A stretch of DNA of 64,000 bases from assembly GCA_900113425.1 (NCBI GenBank), contig FOZF01000001.1, positions 347,603 to 411,602 of the forward strand, given 5' to 3'. The notes beneath the pieces are model-generated. The model did no database searches, was not told the origin of the DNA, and saw nothing but the letters and a program-made list of their open reading frames with translations. Below, piece by piece: positions 23,574 through 32,593 of the stretch. The translations under genes and the position numbers were made by a program. The stretch comes from Stenotrophomonas maltophilia (GTDB lineage: Bacteria; Pseudomonadota; Gammaproteobacteria; Xanthomonadales; Xanthomonadaceae). Position 1 is the first letter of the stretch; each line of letters opens with the position of its first letter.

Positions 23574-25219
23574 CAGCGCGTTCCTCCTGTCTGTTGCAGA
23601 TGACGCGCACGCAGCTGCGCACGCAGTTCGCGGCGGCTGATCTTGCCCACCGCCGTTGTATCGAAGCTGTCCACGAACACCACCTGGTCCGGCACCTTGA
23701 ACGCCGCCAGCCCGCGCCCGCGCATCCAGGCCTTCAGTGCCGGCGCCGTGATCGGCTCGCCCTGGCGGATGACGAAGGCACAGCTGCGCTCGCCCAGGTA
23801 CTCATCGGGAATGGACACCACCGCCGCATCGAACACACCCGGATGGGCCAGCAGATGGTCTTCGATCTCCTCGGCGGAGATCTTCTCGCCGGCACGGTTG
23901 ATATGGTCACCGGCACGCCCCTGCACCACCAGATATCCCCCGGGCAGCTGCTGCACGCGGTCGCCGGTGCGGTAGAAGCCGTCGTCGGTGAACGAGCGCG
24001 CGTTGGCCGCGGCATCGTTGTGGTATCCACGGATGGTGTACGGGCCGCGGGTCAACAGATGCCCGATCTCGCCCTCGGCAACCGGCTGGTCGTGGTCGTC
24101 GACCACCCGCACTTCGTCGTCAGGGCTGATCGGACGTCCCTGGCAGGCCACCACCAGTTCCTCGGGATCGTCGAGGCGGGTGTAGTTCACCAGGCCTTCG
24201 GCCATGCCGAACACCTGCTGCAGTGTGCAGCCCAGTCCATCGATCACCCGCCGCGCGGCCTCCGGCACCAGTTTCGCGCCGCCCACCTGCAGCACCTGCA
24301 GGCTGGACAGATCATGCTTCGTCGATGCCGCTGCCTGCGCCCACAGCAGGGCCAGCGGCGGCACCAGCCCACAGCAGGTCACCTTCTCGCGTGCAATCAG
24401 CGGGAACGCGACATCCGGGCCCGGCCCCGGACTGAGCACCACGCGGGCACCGGCGTACAGCGCACCGAAGAAACCCGGCGAGCTCATCGGAAAATTATGC
24501 GCGGCCGGCAATGCGACCATATACACGCTGTCGCGGTCGATCCCGCAGATCGCGTTGCTGGCACGGAACGAATAGATGTAGTCGTCGTGCGTGCGCGGAA
24601 TCAGCTTGGACAGGCCGGTGCTGCCACCTGACAGTTGCAGGAACGCCACCGACTGCGGATCCGGGTCGGCCGGCAGCTGGCTGCGGTCGCCCTGCAGGGT
24701 CGCCAGCGCGACGAACTCCTCCGCATCGCCGTCGATCACCACGTGGCGCAGAGCCGGTACTTCCGCCTGCAGTGCCCGTGCCAGCCCACGATGATCGAAA
24801 CCCTCGTGCACATCGGCGGTGACAAAGGCGCTGGCCTCGGCCTTCGTGGCGAAGTGCACCAGCTCGGTGATGCGGTGCGCGGGCAACGCGTACACCGGCA
24901 CCAGGCCGGCGCGGAACAGGCCGCAGACGGTGGCGATGAAGCCCGCGCTGTTGCCCAGCTGCACCAGCACCCGTTCACCGGGCTGCAGGCCCAGCGCCAG
25001 CAGGCCGGCGCCGATGCGCCCGGCCTCGTGCCACAGCTGCGCATAGCTCAGTCGGACATCACCTGCCACCACCGCGATGTCATCGGCGTAGCGTTCGGCG
25101 CGTTCGCGCAGGAACGCCGGGAAGGTCTCCCCGCGCCAATGCCCCATCCGGCGATAGTGGGCGACCCGGTCTTCGGGCCATACCTGCTGCAATGGCAGGC
25201 GGGAGGGAGATGGGCTCAT
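23573..25219 (-). CDS. entE: 2,3-dihydroxybenzoate-AMP ligase EntE
   Basis: This stand-alone adenylation enzyme of 548 residues activates DHB and loads it onto the aryl carrier protein. Motifs include [19 protein letters not shown] (A3), the aryl-acid core [32 protein letters not shown] (A5) and [27 protein letters not shown] (A7-A8). The Asn in AHNFPMSS is the usual aryl-acid determinant. Its ATG overlaps the entC stop (ATGA). Confidence 0.95.
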   Translation of the reverse strand: MSPSPSRLPLQQVWPEDRVAHYRRMGHWRGETFPAFLRERAERYADDIAVVAGDVRLSYAQLWHEAGRIGAGLLALGLQPGERVLVQLGNSAGFIATVCGLFRAGLVPVYALPAHRITELVHFATKAEASAFVTADVHEGFDHRGLARALQAEVPALRHVVIDGDAEEFVALATLQGDRSQLPADPDPQSVAFLQLSGGSTGLSKLIPRTHDDYIYSFRASNAICGIDRDSVYMVALPAAHNFPMSSPGFFGALYAGARVVLSPGPGPDVAFPLIAREKVTCCGLVPPLALLWAQAAASTKHDLSSLQVLQVGGAKLVPEAARRVIDGLGCTLQQVFGMAEGLVNYTRLDDPEELVVACQGRPISPDDEVRVVDDHDQPVAEGEIGHLLTRGPYTIRGYHNDAAANARSFTDDGFYRTGDRVQQLPGGYLVVQGRAGDHINRAGEKISAEEIEDHLLAHPGVFDAAVVSIPDEYLGERSCAFVIRQGEPITAPALKAWMRGRGLAAFKVPDQVVFVDSFDTTAVGKISRRELRAQLRARHLQQTGGTR

Positions 25220-26409
25220 ACGAGAGGCTCGGTCGGGGGCGCGGGCTCACTGACGCCCAACGCGTTCAACAGGGCAGCGAACTTCGCTGCGGTTTCGGCC
25301 ACTTCGGCCTGCGGCTGCGACCCGGCGACGATGCCAGCGCCTGCATACAGGCGCAGCTGCGTGCCCTGCAGCCGTGCGCAGCGGATGGCGACGTACCAGT
25401 CGCCGTCACCCTGCGCGTCCAGCCACCCCACGGCACCGGCGTAGAAGCCGCGTGGAACCGGCTCCAGTTCGCGGATGCGCTGCAGCGCCGCCTGCTGCGG
25501 CGTACCGCACACGGCGGGCGTGGGATGCAGCTGCGCCAGCAGCACGGCGGCCGGCACCCGTGGATCCTTCAACGTGGCATGGATGCGGGTTCCCAGGTGC
25601 CACATGGTGGCCGTGGCATGCAGCACCGGCCGCGCCTGCGCATCGATATGGCTGCAATAGGGAGAGAGGCCATCGACGATGGCCTCGACCACATGACGGT
25701 GCTCGTCGTGATCCTTGGCCGACGCCAGCAGGGTCTGCGCAGCACGCTCGTCCTGCACCGGATCGGAGCTGCGCCGGGCCGAGCCGGCCAGCGGGTGCGA
25801 CAGCACCTGCGCACCTCGCTTGCGCAGCAGCAGCTCCGGCGTCGCTCCTACCAGCCATGCCGGGGCCTGGCCCAGCTCCACCGGCAGCGGCACCGCGTAG
25901 GTCGCCACCGACGGATCAGCTCCCAGTCTCGCCAGCAGCACATCGGGCGTCAGGGCGTGGCGTGTGCGTGCCAACAGGCTGCGTGCCAGTACCACCTTGT
26001 GCAGATCCTGTCCGGGATCACGCAGGGCCTGTACTGCCCTATCCACCGCTGCAGCGTAGTCGTCCGGCGAAGGTTCGGCCTGCACGCCCCCCTCCAGCGC
26101 AGGCGCAGCCTGCGGCTGCACCGGCAACGCAGGCAGCACGCGTTCGGGCTGGTACAGCGCATCGTCGGCACGTGGCTCGAACGGAATCGCCCCGACCAGC
26201 AGACCCGGGCCACCCCGCTGCTGCGCGAAGAACGCGGCCACGCGTCCGGCCAGCGTTGCCAGCGGACCGGAGGCAAGCGCCGCACGACAGCCACGCGCAT
26301 GCACATGCTGCCCTGCATGCTGCAGCAGGAACAGCGTCGGGTCATCCGCGGCCGGCAACGGCAACGGCGCCGTCTCCTGCCATGCATCGTCCCTGAGCGA
26401 ATCGTTCAT
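25216..26409 (-). CDS. entC: Isochorismate synthase EntC
   Basis: This 397-residue chorismate-utilising enzyme converts chorismate to isochorismate, the first step of DHB synthesis. The C-terminal domain contains [44 protein letters not shown] and GFYAGAVGW, all typical of the isochorismate synthase family. The ATG at 26409 overlaps the stop of the upstream MFS gene (ATGA). The longer open frame beyond it is a shadow of that gene. Work on S. maltophilia showed entC is needed for its catecholate siderophore. Confidence 0.94.
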   Translation of the reverse strand: MNDSLRDDAWQETAPLPLPAADDPTLFLLQHAGQHVHARGCRAALASGPLATLAGRVAAFFAQQRGGPGLLVGAIPFEPRADDALYQPERVLPALPVQPQAAPALEGGVQAEPSPDDYAAAVDRAVQALRDPGQDLHKVVLARSLLARTRHALTPDVLLARLGADPSVATYAVPLPVELGQAPAWLVGATPELLLRKRGAQVLSHPLAGSARRSSDPVQDERAAQTLLASAKDHDEHRHVVEAIVDGLSPYCSHIDAQARPVLHATATMWHLGTRIHATLKDPRVPAAVLLAQLHPTPAVCGTPQQAALQRIRELEPVPRGFYAGAVGWLDAQGDGDWYVAIRCARLQGTQLRLYAGAGIVAGSQPQAEVAETAAKFAALLNALGVSEPAPPTEPLV

Positions 26410-27602
26410 GTCGCCTCCTTCATCCGGTGCGTTGCCGCCAGCACGCACAGCAACAGCAGCAGCACACCGACCAGCAGATACGGCAGGCTCGGCCCGCCCC
26501 GATACAACAGCGTGCCGAGCATCGGCCCGACCACCATGCCCAGCCCCTGTGCCGCGGCGACCGTTCCGGCGGCGGCACCCTGTTCGTGTCCCTGCACCGC
26601 ATCGGCGGCCAGCGCCTGGAACGACGGGAACACGAAGCCCATGCCGAATGCCGCCAGCGCATAGGCCGCCGGCAACTGCCAGGGCTGCTGCACAGCGGCT
26701 ACCGAAGCGAAGCCGATACCGGCGATCAATGCACCCAGCACGATCCAGCGCCGCGGTGGCACCTCCAGCTTCATCACCAGTGCCTGCGCCAGGATCAGCC
26801 CGACGCCCACAGCGGTCAGCGCGATGCCGGCCATTCGCGCGCCTTCGGCCGCTGCCAGGCCGAGGCGATCGATCGCGAAGAAGCCGACCGACACCTGCGC
26901 GATGGTCACCGACACCATTGCAAGGAACGCGGTCAGCTGGGGCAGCCGAAGGCGCCGGTCCAGACGGCGCAGGGGCGTCCGTCGTACCGACGATGCCCCC
27001 GCTGCCGGCGCTGTCGAAGGCAGACGCCACGCCAGCAGTGCCAGCGCAAGCAGCGGCAACAGCGCGGCCACATACAGCGCCAGCGAAAGATGCGTGTAGG
27101 CCAGCCAGCCTGCCGCCGCCGGGCCCAGCACCATCCCCAGTGCATTGGCACTGCCCAGACGGGCGAGGAACTGCGTACGCTGGCCGGCCGGCGCCTGATC
27201 GGCGATCAGGGCTGCGGCCGTCGGTGGCACCGCGGCATAGAACAGCCCGATCAGCCCGCGCGCGCCCACCAGCACCAGCACCGACACAACCACCGGCGGC
27301 GTGACCTGCAGGGCAACATCGATGAACATGGCGAGCGCGAGGTAGACGCCGGTGTATGCGCCCATCGCCAGCAGCAGTACGCGCTTGCGACCGATGCGGT
27401 CACTCAGCTGGCCCCAGTGGCGAGCCGCCAGCATCCACAGCACGCCGGCAGCCGTCACCGACAGGCCCGCGTGCCATTCGGACAGGCCCAGCAGCCGGAC
27501 AACCGGGCCGATCACGGCGACGAAGGACATCATGGCCATGGTGCCGATCAGGGCCGCCAGCACCAGGGCCGGCAAACCGGGAACGACGGGACGTGCGTGC
27601 AT
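26406..27602 (-). CDS. MFS transporter leading the siderophore operon (EntS-like exporter role)
   Basis: This 398-residue, twelve-helix MFS protein has the A-motif LSDRIGRKRVL near residue 65 and an internal duplicate-like second half. It is the first gene of the ent operon and overlaps entC by 4 bp. A role in exporting the catecholate siderophore, like EntS, is therefore likely; sequence alone cannot exclude uptake. The ATG at 27602 begins MHARPVVPGLPALVL, immediately before the first helix. A Fur-like site lies about 90 bp upstream. Confidence 0.85.
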   Translation of the reverse strand: MHARPVVPGLPALVLAALIGTMAMMSFVAVIGPVVRLLGLSEWHAGLSVTAAGVLWMLAARHWGQLSDRIGRKRVLLLAMGAYTGVYLALAMFIDVALQVTPPVVVSVLVLVGARGLIGLFYAAVPPTAAALIADQAPAGQRTQFLARLGSANALGMVLGPAAAGWLAYTHLSLALYVAALLPLLALALLAWRLPSTAPAAGASSVRRTPLRRLDRRLRLPQLTAFLAMVSVTIAQVSVGFFAIDRLGLAAAEGARMAGIALTAVGVGLILAQALVMKLEVPPRRWIVLGALIAGIGFASVAAVQQPWQLPAAYALAAFGMGFVFPSFQALAADAVQGHEQGAAAGTVAAAQGLGMVVGPMLGTLLYRGGPSLPYLLVGVLLLLLCVLAATHRMKEAT

Positions 27603-27689
27603 GGAACACCAGCCGTAACAGGGAAGGACGGCAGAACGCCAGCACGACGCCCCGCCCGATGCCGCCATGTCACGCAGCGGCATCACCCT

Positions 27690-27738
27690 TAAATGATAAC
27701 GGCTCTTATTTGCATTTGATACCCATTCAATTGAATGG
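27690..27738 (-). promoter_or_regulatory. Fur-like site and promoter region of the ent operon
   Basis: This is the only AT-rich stretch before the siderophore operon. It contains TGATAA and TTATTTGCATTT blocks (27694-27716) resembling the hexamer repeats of Fur sites. Immediately upstream is a perfect 16-bp palindrome, CCATTCAATTGAATGG (27723-27738), whose TTGAAT could be the -35 element. Iron repression by Fur is the expected control for this pathway. Confidence 0.6.
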
Positions 27739-27754
27739 ACCCGCAACAGCCGTG

Positions 27755-28066
27755 TCAGCGCGTCACACGCAGCGACAGCAGGCCGCGACGGCGGAACCAC
27801 CACTCCAGCGGCAGCGTGACCAGCGGCGGGATGGCGGCAAGCAGGGCCAGCGCGCTGGCCCACCATGGCCAGCGCAGGCGCACCGCTGCGAACAGGGTCA
27901 CGGCCACATACACTAGGAACGCCACGCCATGCAGCGGCCCGAACAGCTTGACCAGGGCGACGTTGGCCTGCGGGCCGTACTTCAGCCACATGCCCGCCAG
28001 CAGGCCGGCCCAGGTGACGGCCTCGATGAAGGCAACCACGGCGAACAGCCGTCCGACGGGGTGCAT
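27755..28066 (-). CDS. DUF3817-type integral membrane protein
   Basis: This 103-residue protein has three hydrophobic helices (LFAVVAFIEAVTWAGLLAGMWL, GVAFLVYVAVTLFAAV, ASALALLAAIPPLV). FGPLHGVAFLVYV and a final PLEWWFRRR are typical of DUF3817 membrane proteins. I chose the ATG at 28066; a GTG at 28084 with a good AGGA ribosome site is a real alternative. Function unknown. It ends just before the ent promoter region but is not part of that operon. Confidence 0.78.
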   Translation of the reverse strand: MHPVGRLFAVVAFIEAVTWAGLLAGMWLKYGPQANVALVKLFGPLHGVAFLVYVAVTLFAAVRLRWPWWASALALLAAIPPLVTLPLEWWFRRRGLLSLRVTR

Positions 28067-28171
28067 GGGATTGCCTGGGGTCACATCGCGTTCCTGCAGG
28101 GACAGAAGATGCGAATGATACGCAGATGCGAACGTTCAGGACACCGTCGGGTCACACCAGGCACGCCCGTC

Positions 28172-28261
28172 GGTAGCGCCGGGCCATGCCCGGCGAATTG
28201 GATCGGTAGCGCCGGGCCATGCCCGGCGAATTGGATCGGTAGCGCCGGGCCATGCCCGGCG
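28172..28261 (+). repeat. Three tandem SMAG-type GTAG palindromic repeats
   Basis: Three identical copies of a 24-bp element that begins GGTAGCGCCGGGC and folds back as CCATGCCCGGCG are spaced exactly 33 bp apart. Each pair is joined by the same 9-bp spacer, AATTGGATC. This matches the Stenotrophomonas SMAG family of GTAG-headed REP elements. The array abuts the 3' end of the LLM oxidoreductase gene, whose last bases supply an inverted GCTACC. Further single copies occur at 41.2, 45.1 and, degenerate, 49.0 and 53.2 kb. Confidence 0.88.
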
Positions 28262-28273
28262 GGCGCAGCACAG

Positions 28274-29209
28274 CTACCGGAGGATATGCGGCATCACCCG
28301 CTCCCCGATCTCGCGCAGCACGGCCTCGACCGGCCGCCCGTTGTCAACCAGATTGAACATCACATGCGCCACGCCCTGCGCATGCACGCGCAGCAGATAG
28401 TCACGCAGGCCATCCCGGCCGACCTTCAGGCCAAGCGGCAACGGCTCGGCGGGTGCCTGCGGATCCGCCTGCAGATCCAGCAGCATCGACTGCACGAATG
28501 GTCTGCCTGGCGCGCCCTGTTGCGCCAACGCCTGCTGCCACAGACCGATGCGTCCCTCCTGGGCAGCCTCCTCGCGGTGATAGGTCGCCCAGCCTTCAGA
28601 CTCCCGGGCGATCCACTGCAGGCTCTGCCTGGCGGTACCCACCACCAGCATCGGAATGCGCGCGGCCGGCGCGGGCAGCACGTCGAAGCCCCCGGTCACC
28701 TGCAGCACGGCGGCCCGCTCGTGTGCCTGCGGTGACAGCGCCGCCCGCAACAACGACCAGCGTTCACGGAACGTCGCGGCCCTGCCCTCCAGATCCTCGC
28801 CGAATGCGGCGAATTCTTCCGGGCGGTCACCCGAACCCAGACCCAGCACGAAGCGCCCGCCGCTGATCCGGTCCAGGCTCAGGGCCGACTTCGCCACCTG
28901 CAGCGGCTGGCGCAATGGCAGCACGATGGCCGCACTGCCAACCACGATGCGCTCTGTCGTGGCGGCCAGCATGCCCAGCCACAGGAACGGATCATCCAGC
29001 GCGCTCGCGGTCGCCTCCGGTCCCTGCGGCACCATCAAGGGCACGTCGCGCGTCCACAACGCGGCAAAGCCAAGATCATCGGCCAGCCGGGCGATACGCC
29101 GTGCCTCATGCGGATCGGCCAACCCGTGCGCCGCCACCGGCGTCATCAGTCCCAGGCTCAGGCCCTGTTCTGCAAACAGTGCAGCGTAGGCAGGATTGAA
29201 ATCGCTCAT
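28274..29209 (-). CDS. Luciferase-like (LLM class) flavin-dependent oxidoreductase
   Basis: This 311-residue TIM-barrel protein of the bacterial luciferase family probably uses FMN or F420. Typical segments are DLGFAALWTRDVPL, ATTERIVVGSAAIVLPLRQPLQVAK, LDRISGGRFVLGLGSGDRPEEF and IPMLVVGTARQS. It is a single gene between a SMAG array and a divergent thioredoxin-type gene. Substrate unknown; it may be a monooxygenase of small organic compounds. Confidence 0.87.
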   Translation of the reverse strand: MSDFNPAYAALFAEQGLSLGLMTPVAAHGLADPHEARRIARLADDLGFAALWTRDVPLMVPQGPEATASALDDPFLWLGMLAATTERIVVGSAAIVLPLRQPLQVAKSALSLDRISGGRFVLGLGSGDRPEEFAAFGEDLEGRAATFRERWSLLRAALSPQAHERAAVLQVTGGFDVLPAPAARIPMLVVGTARQSLQWIARESEGWATYHREEAAQEGRIGLWQQALAQQGAPGRPFVQSMLLDLQADPQAPAEPLPLGLKVGRDGLRDYLLRVHAQGVAHVMFNLVDNGRPVEAVLREIGERVMPHILR

Positions 29210-29405
29210 GCTGCCAGCTTAGCGTGGGCCCTGCGGCAACGGTGCTGCCGCAGGTGCGTGCCAAGCCGGCGAGTTCAATGGGATGGTGTATCGGCAGAGG
29301 GTGCGGGCGGCGGACGTCATGCCCTGCAGCGCACCCTTCATGAGCAAACTGAATCAGCAGCCTCTGCGCTCATTCCTACAATGGCCTGTCACCCTGCCCT
29401 TCGAG

Positions 29406-30926
29406 ATGCTGCCGATGCGCGTCGCGCTTTCCGTGTTGCTGCTGGCTTCGGCGCTGAGCGCCTGCACCCCGGCCCCGGTTTCCACCGCCAACTCCGCCGA
29501 GGCCCCCGCACCGGCGTCCGCCATCGCCTGGCGCCAGGGCGACGTCGACGACGCCTTTGCCGAAGCCGTCGACAGCGGCAAGCCGGTGCTGCTGTACTGG
29601 GGTGCGGTCTGGTGCCCACCGTGCAACCAGCTCAAGGCGGGTCTGTTCAAGGACACGGCCTTCATCGCGCTGACCGGTAAATTCGTGCCCGTCTACCTGG
29701 ATGGCGACGAGGAAGGTGCGCAGGCCTGGGGCGAGCGCTTCGGCGTGCGCGGCTATCCAACCCTGATCGTGCTGGACCCACAGCGCAACGAAATCACCCG
29801 CGTGGCCGGCGGCAACGATGCCGCCGAACTGACCCGGGCGCTGACCGTGGCTGCAGGCCGCCGCAGTGCCGTTGCCGCCACCTTGGCCACTGCGTTGGCG
29901 ACGCCGGACCAGCTGGCCGCCGAAGACTGGCAGGTGTTGGGCGACTACGGCTGGGAAGTCGACGCCAACCGCCTGGTCGGCGAACGCAACAGCCAGGACG
30001 TGCTGCGCCAGCTGTCCAAGGCCGCACCGGAGGCCGCCCTGCAGCGCCGTTTTGCTCTGCTTGCCTTGGCGACAGCCGAAAAGCCCGATGCCTCGCCCAC
30101 CGAAGTGCGCGAGCTGCTGCAGTCGGTGCTGGAGCACCCGGCGGAGGTGCGCCGCAACCGCGAGCTGCTGGGCTATGCGGGCGCGCAGCTGGTCAAGCAG
30201 GCCAGTGCCGGGCCGGCCACCAGCAACACGCTGGGACAGCAGCTGCTGGTCGCACTGGAGCGTGCAGACGCCGAGCGTGGCGACCGCGCCGACGACGCGT
30301 TGTCGCGTGCGCTGACCGAAGTATCGCTGGCCCGCCAGCAACAGCCGAAGGGCGCCCTGCCCGCCACTCTGGTTGATCGGGTCAAGCAGCGCGTGGCCGC
30401 TGCCGATGCCGCCGCCACCGATGCGCATTCGCGCCAGGCCACGATCAGCAGCGCGGTATACGCACTGCGCCAGGTCGGCGACGACGCCGGCGCGGAGTCG
30501 CTGCTGCTGGCCGAACTGAAGCGCAGCGAGCAGCCGTACTACTACATGCCTGAACTGGCCGAACTGGCCGAGCAGCGCGGCGACACCGCCGATGCGCTGG
30601 AGTGGCTCAAGCGTGCCTACGACGGTGCGCAGGGCCCGGCGACCCGCGTGCAGTGGGGTGTGCTGTATGTAGAAGGCCTGCTGAAGCTGGCGCCGGACGA
30701 TGCACCGCGCATCGAGCAGGCGACCGCCTCGCTGATCGCCGAACTGGAGGCGCAGCCGTCGGGCTACCACCAGCGCACCCGCCAGCGCTTCGAACGACTG
30801 GCCGGGCAGTTGAAGGCATGGAGTGGCAAGCACCAGGGCGCGCAGACGCTGGCGCGGCTTCAGCAGCGGATGCAGCAGGCGTGCGGCAATCAGGTGGTTG
30901 GGGCGTGCAGGGATTGGCTGGGTTGA
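29406..30926 (+). CDS. Thioredoxin-fold lipoprotein with long helical C-terminal domain
   Basis: This 506-residue protein has a lipoprotein signal peptide (lipobox ALSAC, Cys about 20) and a thioredoxin fold with WCPPC near residue 72 and cis-Pro in GYPTLIV. Residues 150-500 are an Ala/Leu-rich helical region with TPR-like pairs such as ELAEQRGDTADALEWLKRAYDGAQG. It should be a membrane-anchored periplasmic thiol-disulfide protein whose helical tail binds a partner. The ATG at 29406 or three codons later at 29415 starts the signal; the longer upstream frame is not conserved in type. Confidence 0.83.
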   Translation: MLPMRVALSVLLLASALSACTPAPVSTANSAEAPAPASAIAWRQGDVDDAFAEAVDSGKPVLLYWGAVWCPPCNQLKAGLFKDTAFIALTGKFVPVYLDGDEEGAQAWGERFGVRGYPTLIVLDPQRNEITRVAGGNDAAELTRALTVAAGRRSAVAATLATALATPDQLAAEDWQVLGDYGWEVDANRLVGERNSQDVLRQLSKAAPEAALQRRFALLALATAEKPDASPTEVRELLQSVLEHPAEVRRNRELLGYAGAQLVKQASAGPATSNTLGQQLLVALERADAERGDRADDALSRALTEVSLARQQQPKGALPATLVDRVKQRVAAADAAATDAHSRQATISSAVYALRQVGDDAGAESLLLAELKRSEQPYYYMPELAELAEQRGDTADALEWLKRAYDGAQGPATRVQWGVLYVEGLLKLAPDDAPRIEQATASLIAELEAQPSGYHQRTRQRFERLAGQLKAWSGKHQGAQTLARLQQRMQQACGNQVVGACRDWLG

Positions 30927-30947
30927 GTGGATGAAGGCGCAGGCGGG

Positions 30948-30978
30948 TTGACCTCAACCAATGTTGAGGTGCGATAAC
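30948..30978 (+). promoter_or_regulatory. SoxR/MerR-type promoter upstream of sodA
   Basis: A TTGACC -35 and a GATAAC -10 are separated by 19 bp, the stretched spacing used by MerR-family activators. Centred between them is a perfect inverted repeat ACCTCAAC-CAAT-GTTGAGGT (30951-30970), closely resembling the SoxR operator (CCTCAAG...CTTGAGG) with the same total length. The sodA ATG lies about 50 bp downstream. Confidence 0.72.
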
Positions 30979-31026
30979 AGTCTCCCCACGGCCAGCCCGC
31001 TGGCCTTCGCTACGGAGACTGCTTCG

Positions 31027-31656
31027 ATGTCGTACTCGCTTCCCCCGCTCCCCTATGCCTACGACGCCCTCGAACCGCATTTCGATGCGCGGACGATGGA
31101 GATCCACCACAGCAGGCACCACCAGACCTACGTCAACAACCTCAATGCCGCGGTCGAGCAGGCCGGCCTCGCCGAACAGCCGGTTGAAGCGCTGATCGCC
31201 CGCCTCGATGCCGTGCCAGAGGCCCAGCGCGGCGCGGTCCGGAACAACGCTGGCGGCCACGCCAACCACAGCCTGTTCTGGACCGTGCTCAGCGCACACG
31301 GCGGCACGCCCGATGCGCTGCTGGCGGCGGCCATCGACCGTGACCTCGGCGGCTTCGATGCCTTCAAGGATGCCTTCAGCAAGGCGGCACTGACCCGCTT
31401 CGGCAGCGGCTGGGCCTGGCTGACCCGCGATCGCGACGGCCGCCTGCGGGTTGAAAGCAGCGCCAACCAGGACAACCCGCTGATGGGCGCGGCGGTCGGC
31501 CTGTCCGGCAACACGCCGATCCTCGGCCTGGATGTGTGGGAGCACGCGTATTACCTGCATTACCAGAACCGCCGTCCGGACTACATCGGGGCGTTCTTCA
31601 ACATCATCGACTGGGCCGAAGTCGGTCGCCGTTACCGCCAGGCGGGCGGCGCATGA
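31027..31656 (+). CDS. sodA: Superoxide dismutase, manganese type
   Basis: This 209-residue Fe/Mn-SOD has metal ligands in HSRHHQTYV (His), NHSLFW (His) and [12 protein letters not shown] (Asp and His). [10 protein letters not shown] with Gly and not Gln, and Gln in [11 protein letters not shown], are the features that separate Mn-type from Fe-type enzymes. Its stop overlaps the start of a flavin reductase gene (ATGA). The SoxR-like promoter upstream suggests induction by redox-cycling compounds. It also fits the manganese uptake genes found further along the window. Confidence 0.94.
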   Translation: MSYSLPPLPYAYDALEPHFDARTMEIHHSRHHQTYVNNLNAAVEQAGLAEQPVEALIARLDAVPEAQRGAVRNNAGGHANHSLFWTVLSAHGGTPDALLAAAIDRDLGGFDAFKDAFSKAALTRFGSGWAWLTRDRDGRLRVESSANQDNPLMGAAVGLSGNTPILGLDVWEHAYYLHYQNRRPDYIGAFFNIIDWAEVGRRYRQAGGA

Positions 31657-32231
31657 GCACCGGCACTCCCCATTACGCCGGGCCGTGGGCAGGGGTCTTC
31701 CCCGCCCCGGCCCCGGCGCCTTCGGTCAGTCTGCCGCCGCGCGCATTGCGGCGACTGCTCGGCCACTTCCCCACCGGCGTGGCCATCGTCTGCACCCGTG
31801 ACGCACGGGGCAGACCGCTGGGCCTGACCATCAATTCCTTCGTGCCGGTGTCGCTGCAGCCGCCGCTGGTACTGTGGAACCTGGCCCTGCACGCACAGAG
31901 CCTGCAGGCCTTCCAGCGCGCCACGCGCTTCGCGATCAGCGTGCTGGGCGCGGACCAGGAAACACTGGCACGCACGTTCGCCGATCCCCAGGTGCGCAAT
32001 CGTTTCGACGGCGTGCCCCTGCTTCCAGACCAGGACGACGCGCCGCCGCGCATCGCCGGCGCGGTCGCGCACCTGACCTGTACCCGTCATGCGCAATGGC
32101 CGGTGGGTGATCACCTGCTGCTGGCGGGCCGCATCATCGAGGTCAACGAAACCGGCGGTGCGCCGCTGATGTTCCACCGTGGCCGCTTCCTGCCGGGGCC
32201 GCTGGACACCCTGCAGGAGGTGCGGACATGA
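31653..32231 (+). CDS. Flavin reductase-like FMN-binding protein
   Basis: This 192-residue protein matches the flavin reductase-like domain: [43 protein letters not shown] is split by the usual turn, and [28 protein letters not shown] closes the FMN site. It overlaps sodA by 4 bp and the next gene by 4 bp, so all three are one unit. It may supply reduced flavin or repair oxidised cofactors during superoxide stress; that is an inference from context. Confidence 0.87.
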   Translation: MSTGTPHYAGPWAGVFPAPAPAPSVSLPPRALRRLLGHFPTGVAIVCTRDARGRPLGLTINSFVPVSLQPPLVLWNLALHAQSLQAFQRATRFAISVLGADQETLARTFADPQVRNRFDGVPLLPDQDDAPPRIAGAVAHLTCTRHAQWPVGDHLLLAGRIIEVNETGGAPLMFHRGRFLPGPLDTLQEVRT

Positions 32232-32566
32232 CCATCGAGGCACTGGAGAACCTGCTCGCCAACGGCCACGACAGCGCGCTGCTGCGCTTCGGGCTGGGCA
32301 AGGGCTGGCTCGACGCGGGCAATCCGGCACGCGCGGCGACCCATCTGGGCCGCTGCGTGGCACTTGACCCGCATTACTCGGCGGCGTGGAAACTGCTGGG
32401 CAAGGCCTGGCTGGCGGGTGGCCAGCCGCAGGCGGCGCGCGAGGCGTGGCAACGGGGCCTGAGCGTGGCAAGCCATCAGGGCGACCAGCAGGCTGGCAGG
32501 GAAATGCAGGTGTTTCTGCGCCGGCTGCAGCGCGAACAGCCTGCGCCGCGGGAGGGCGCGGGCTGA
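32228..32566 (+). CDS. Small TPR-repeat protein
   Basis: This 112-residue cytosolic protein has two to three TPR-like helical pairs: ALLRFGLGKGWLDAGNPARAATHLGRCVALDP and AWKLLGKAWLAGGQPQAAREAWQRGL, each with the typical Gly/Ala/Pro spacing. It is translationally coupled to the flavin reductase gene (ATGA). A chaperone or scaffold role for that enzyme is possible. No catalytic motif is present. Confidence 0.85.
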   Translation: MTIEALENLLANGHDSALLRFGLGKGWLDAGNPARAATHLGRCVALDPHYSAAWKLLGKAWLAGGQPQAAREAWQRGLSVASHQGDQQAGREMQVFLRRLQREQPAPREGAG

Positions 32567-32567
32567 G

Positions 32568-32586
32568 CCGGCCGCACGGGCCGGCC
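32568..32586. terminator. Short hairpin between convergent operons
   Basis: GCCGGCC/GGCCGGC with a 5-nt loop lies in the 27-bp space between the sodA operon end and the desaturase end. It could act for both strands. No T-tract. Confidence 0.5.
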
Positions 32587-32593
32587 GTATCGA

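Noticed and set aside
29376..30833. 485-codon open frame opposite the thioredoxin lipoprotein
   Set aside because: No motifs, low-complexity Gln/Gly/Leu composition; shadow of the real gene.
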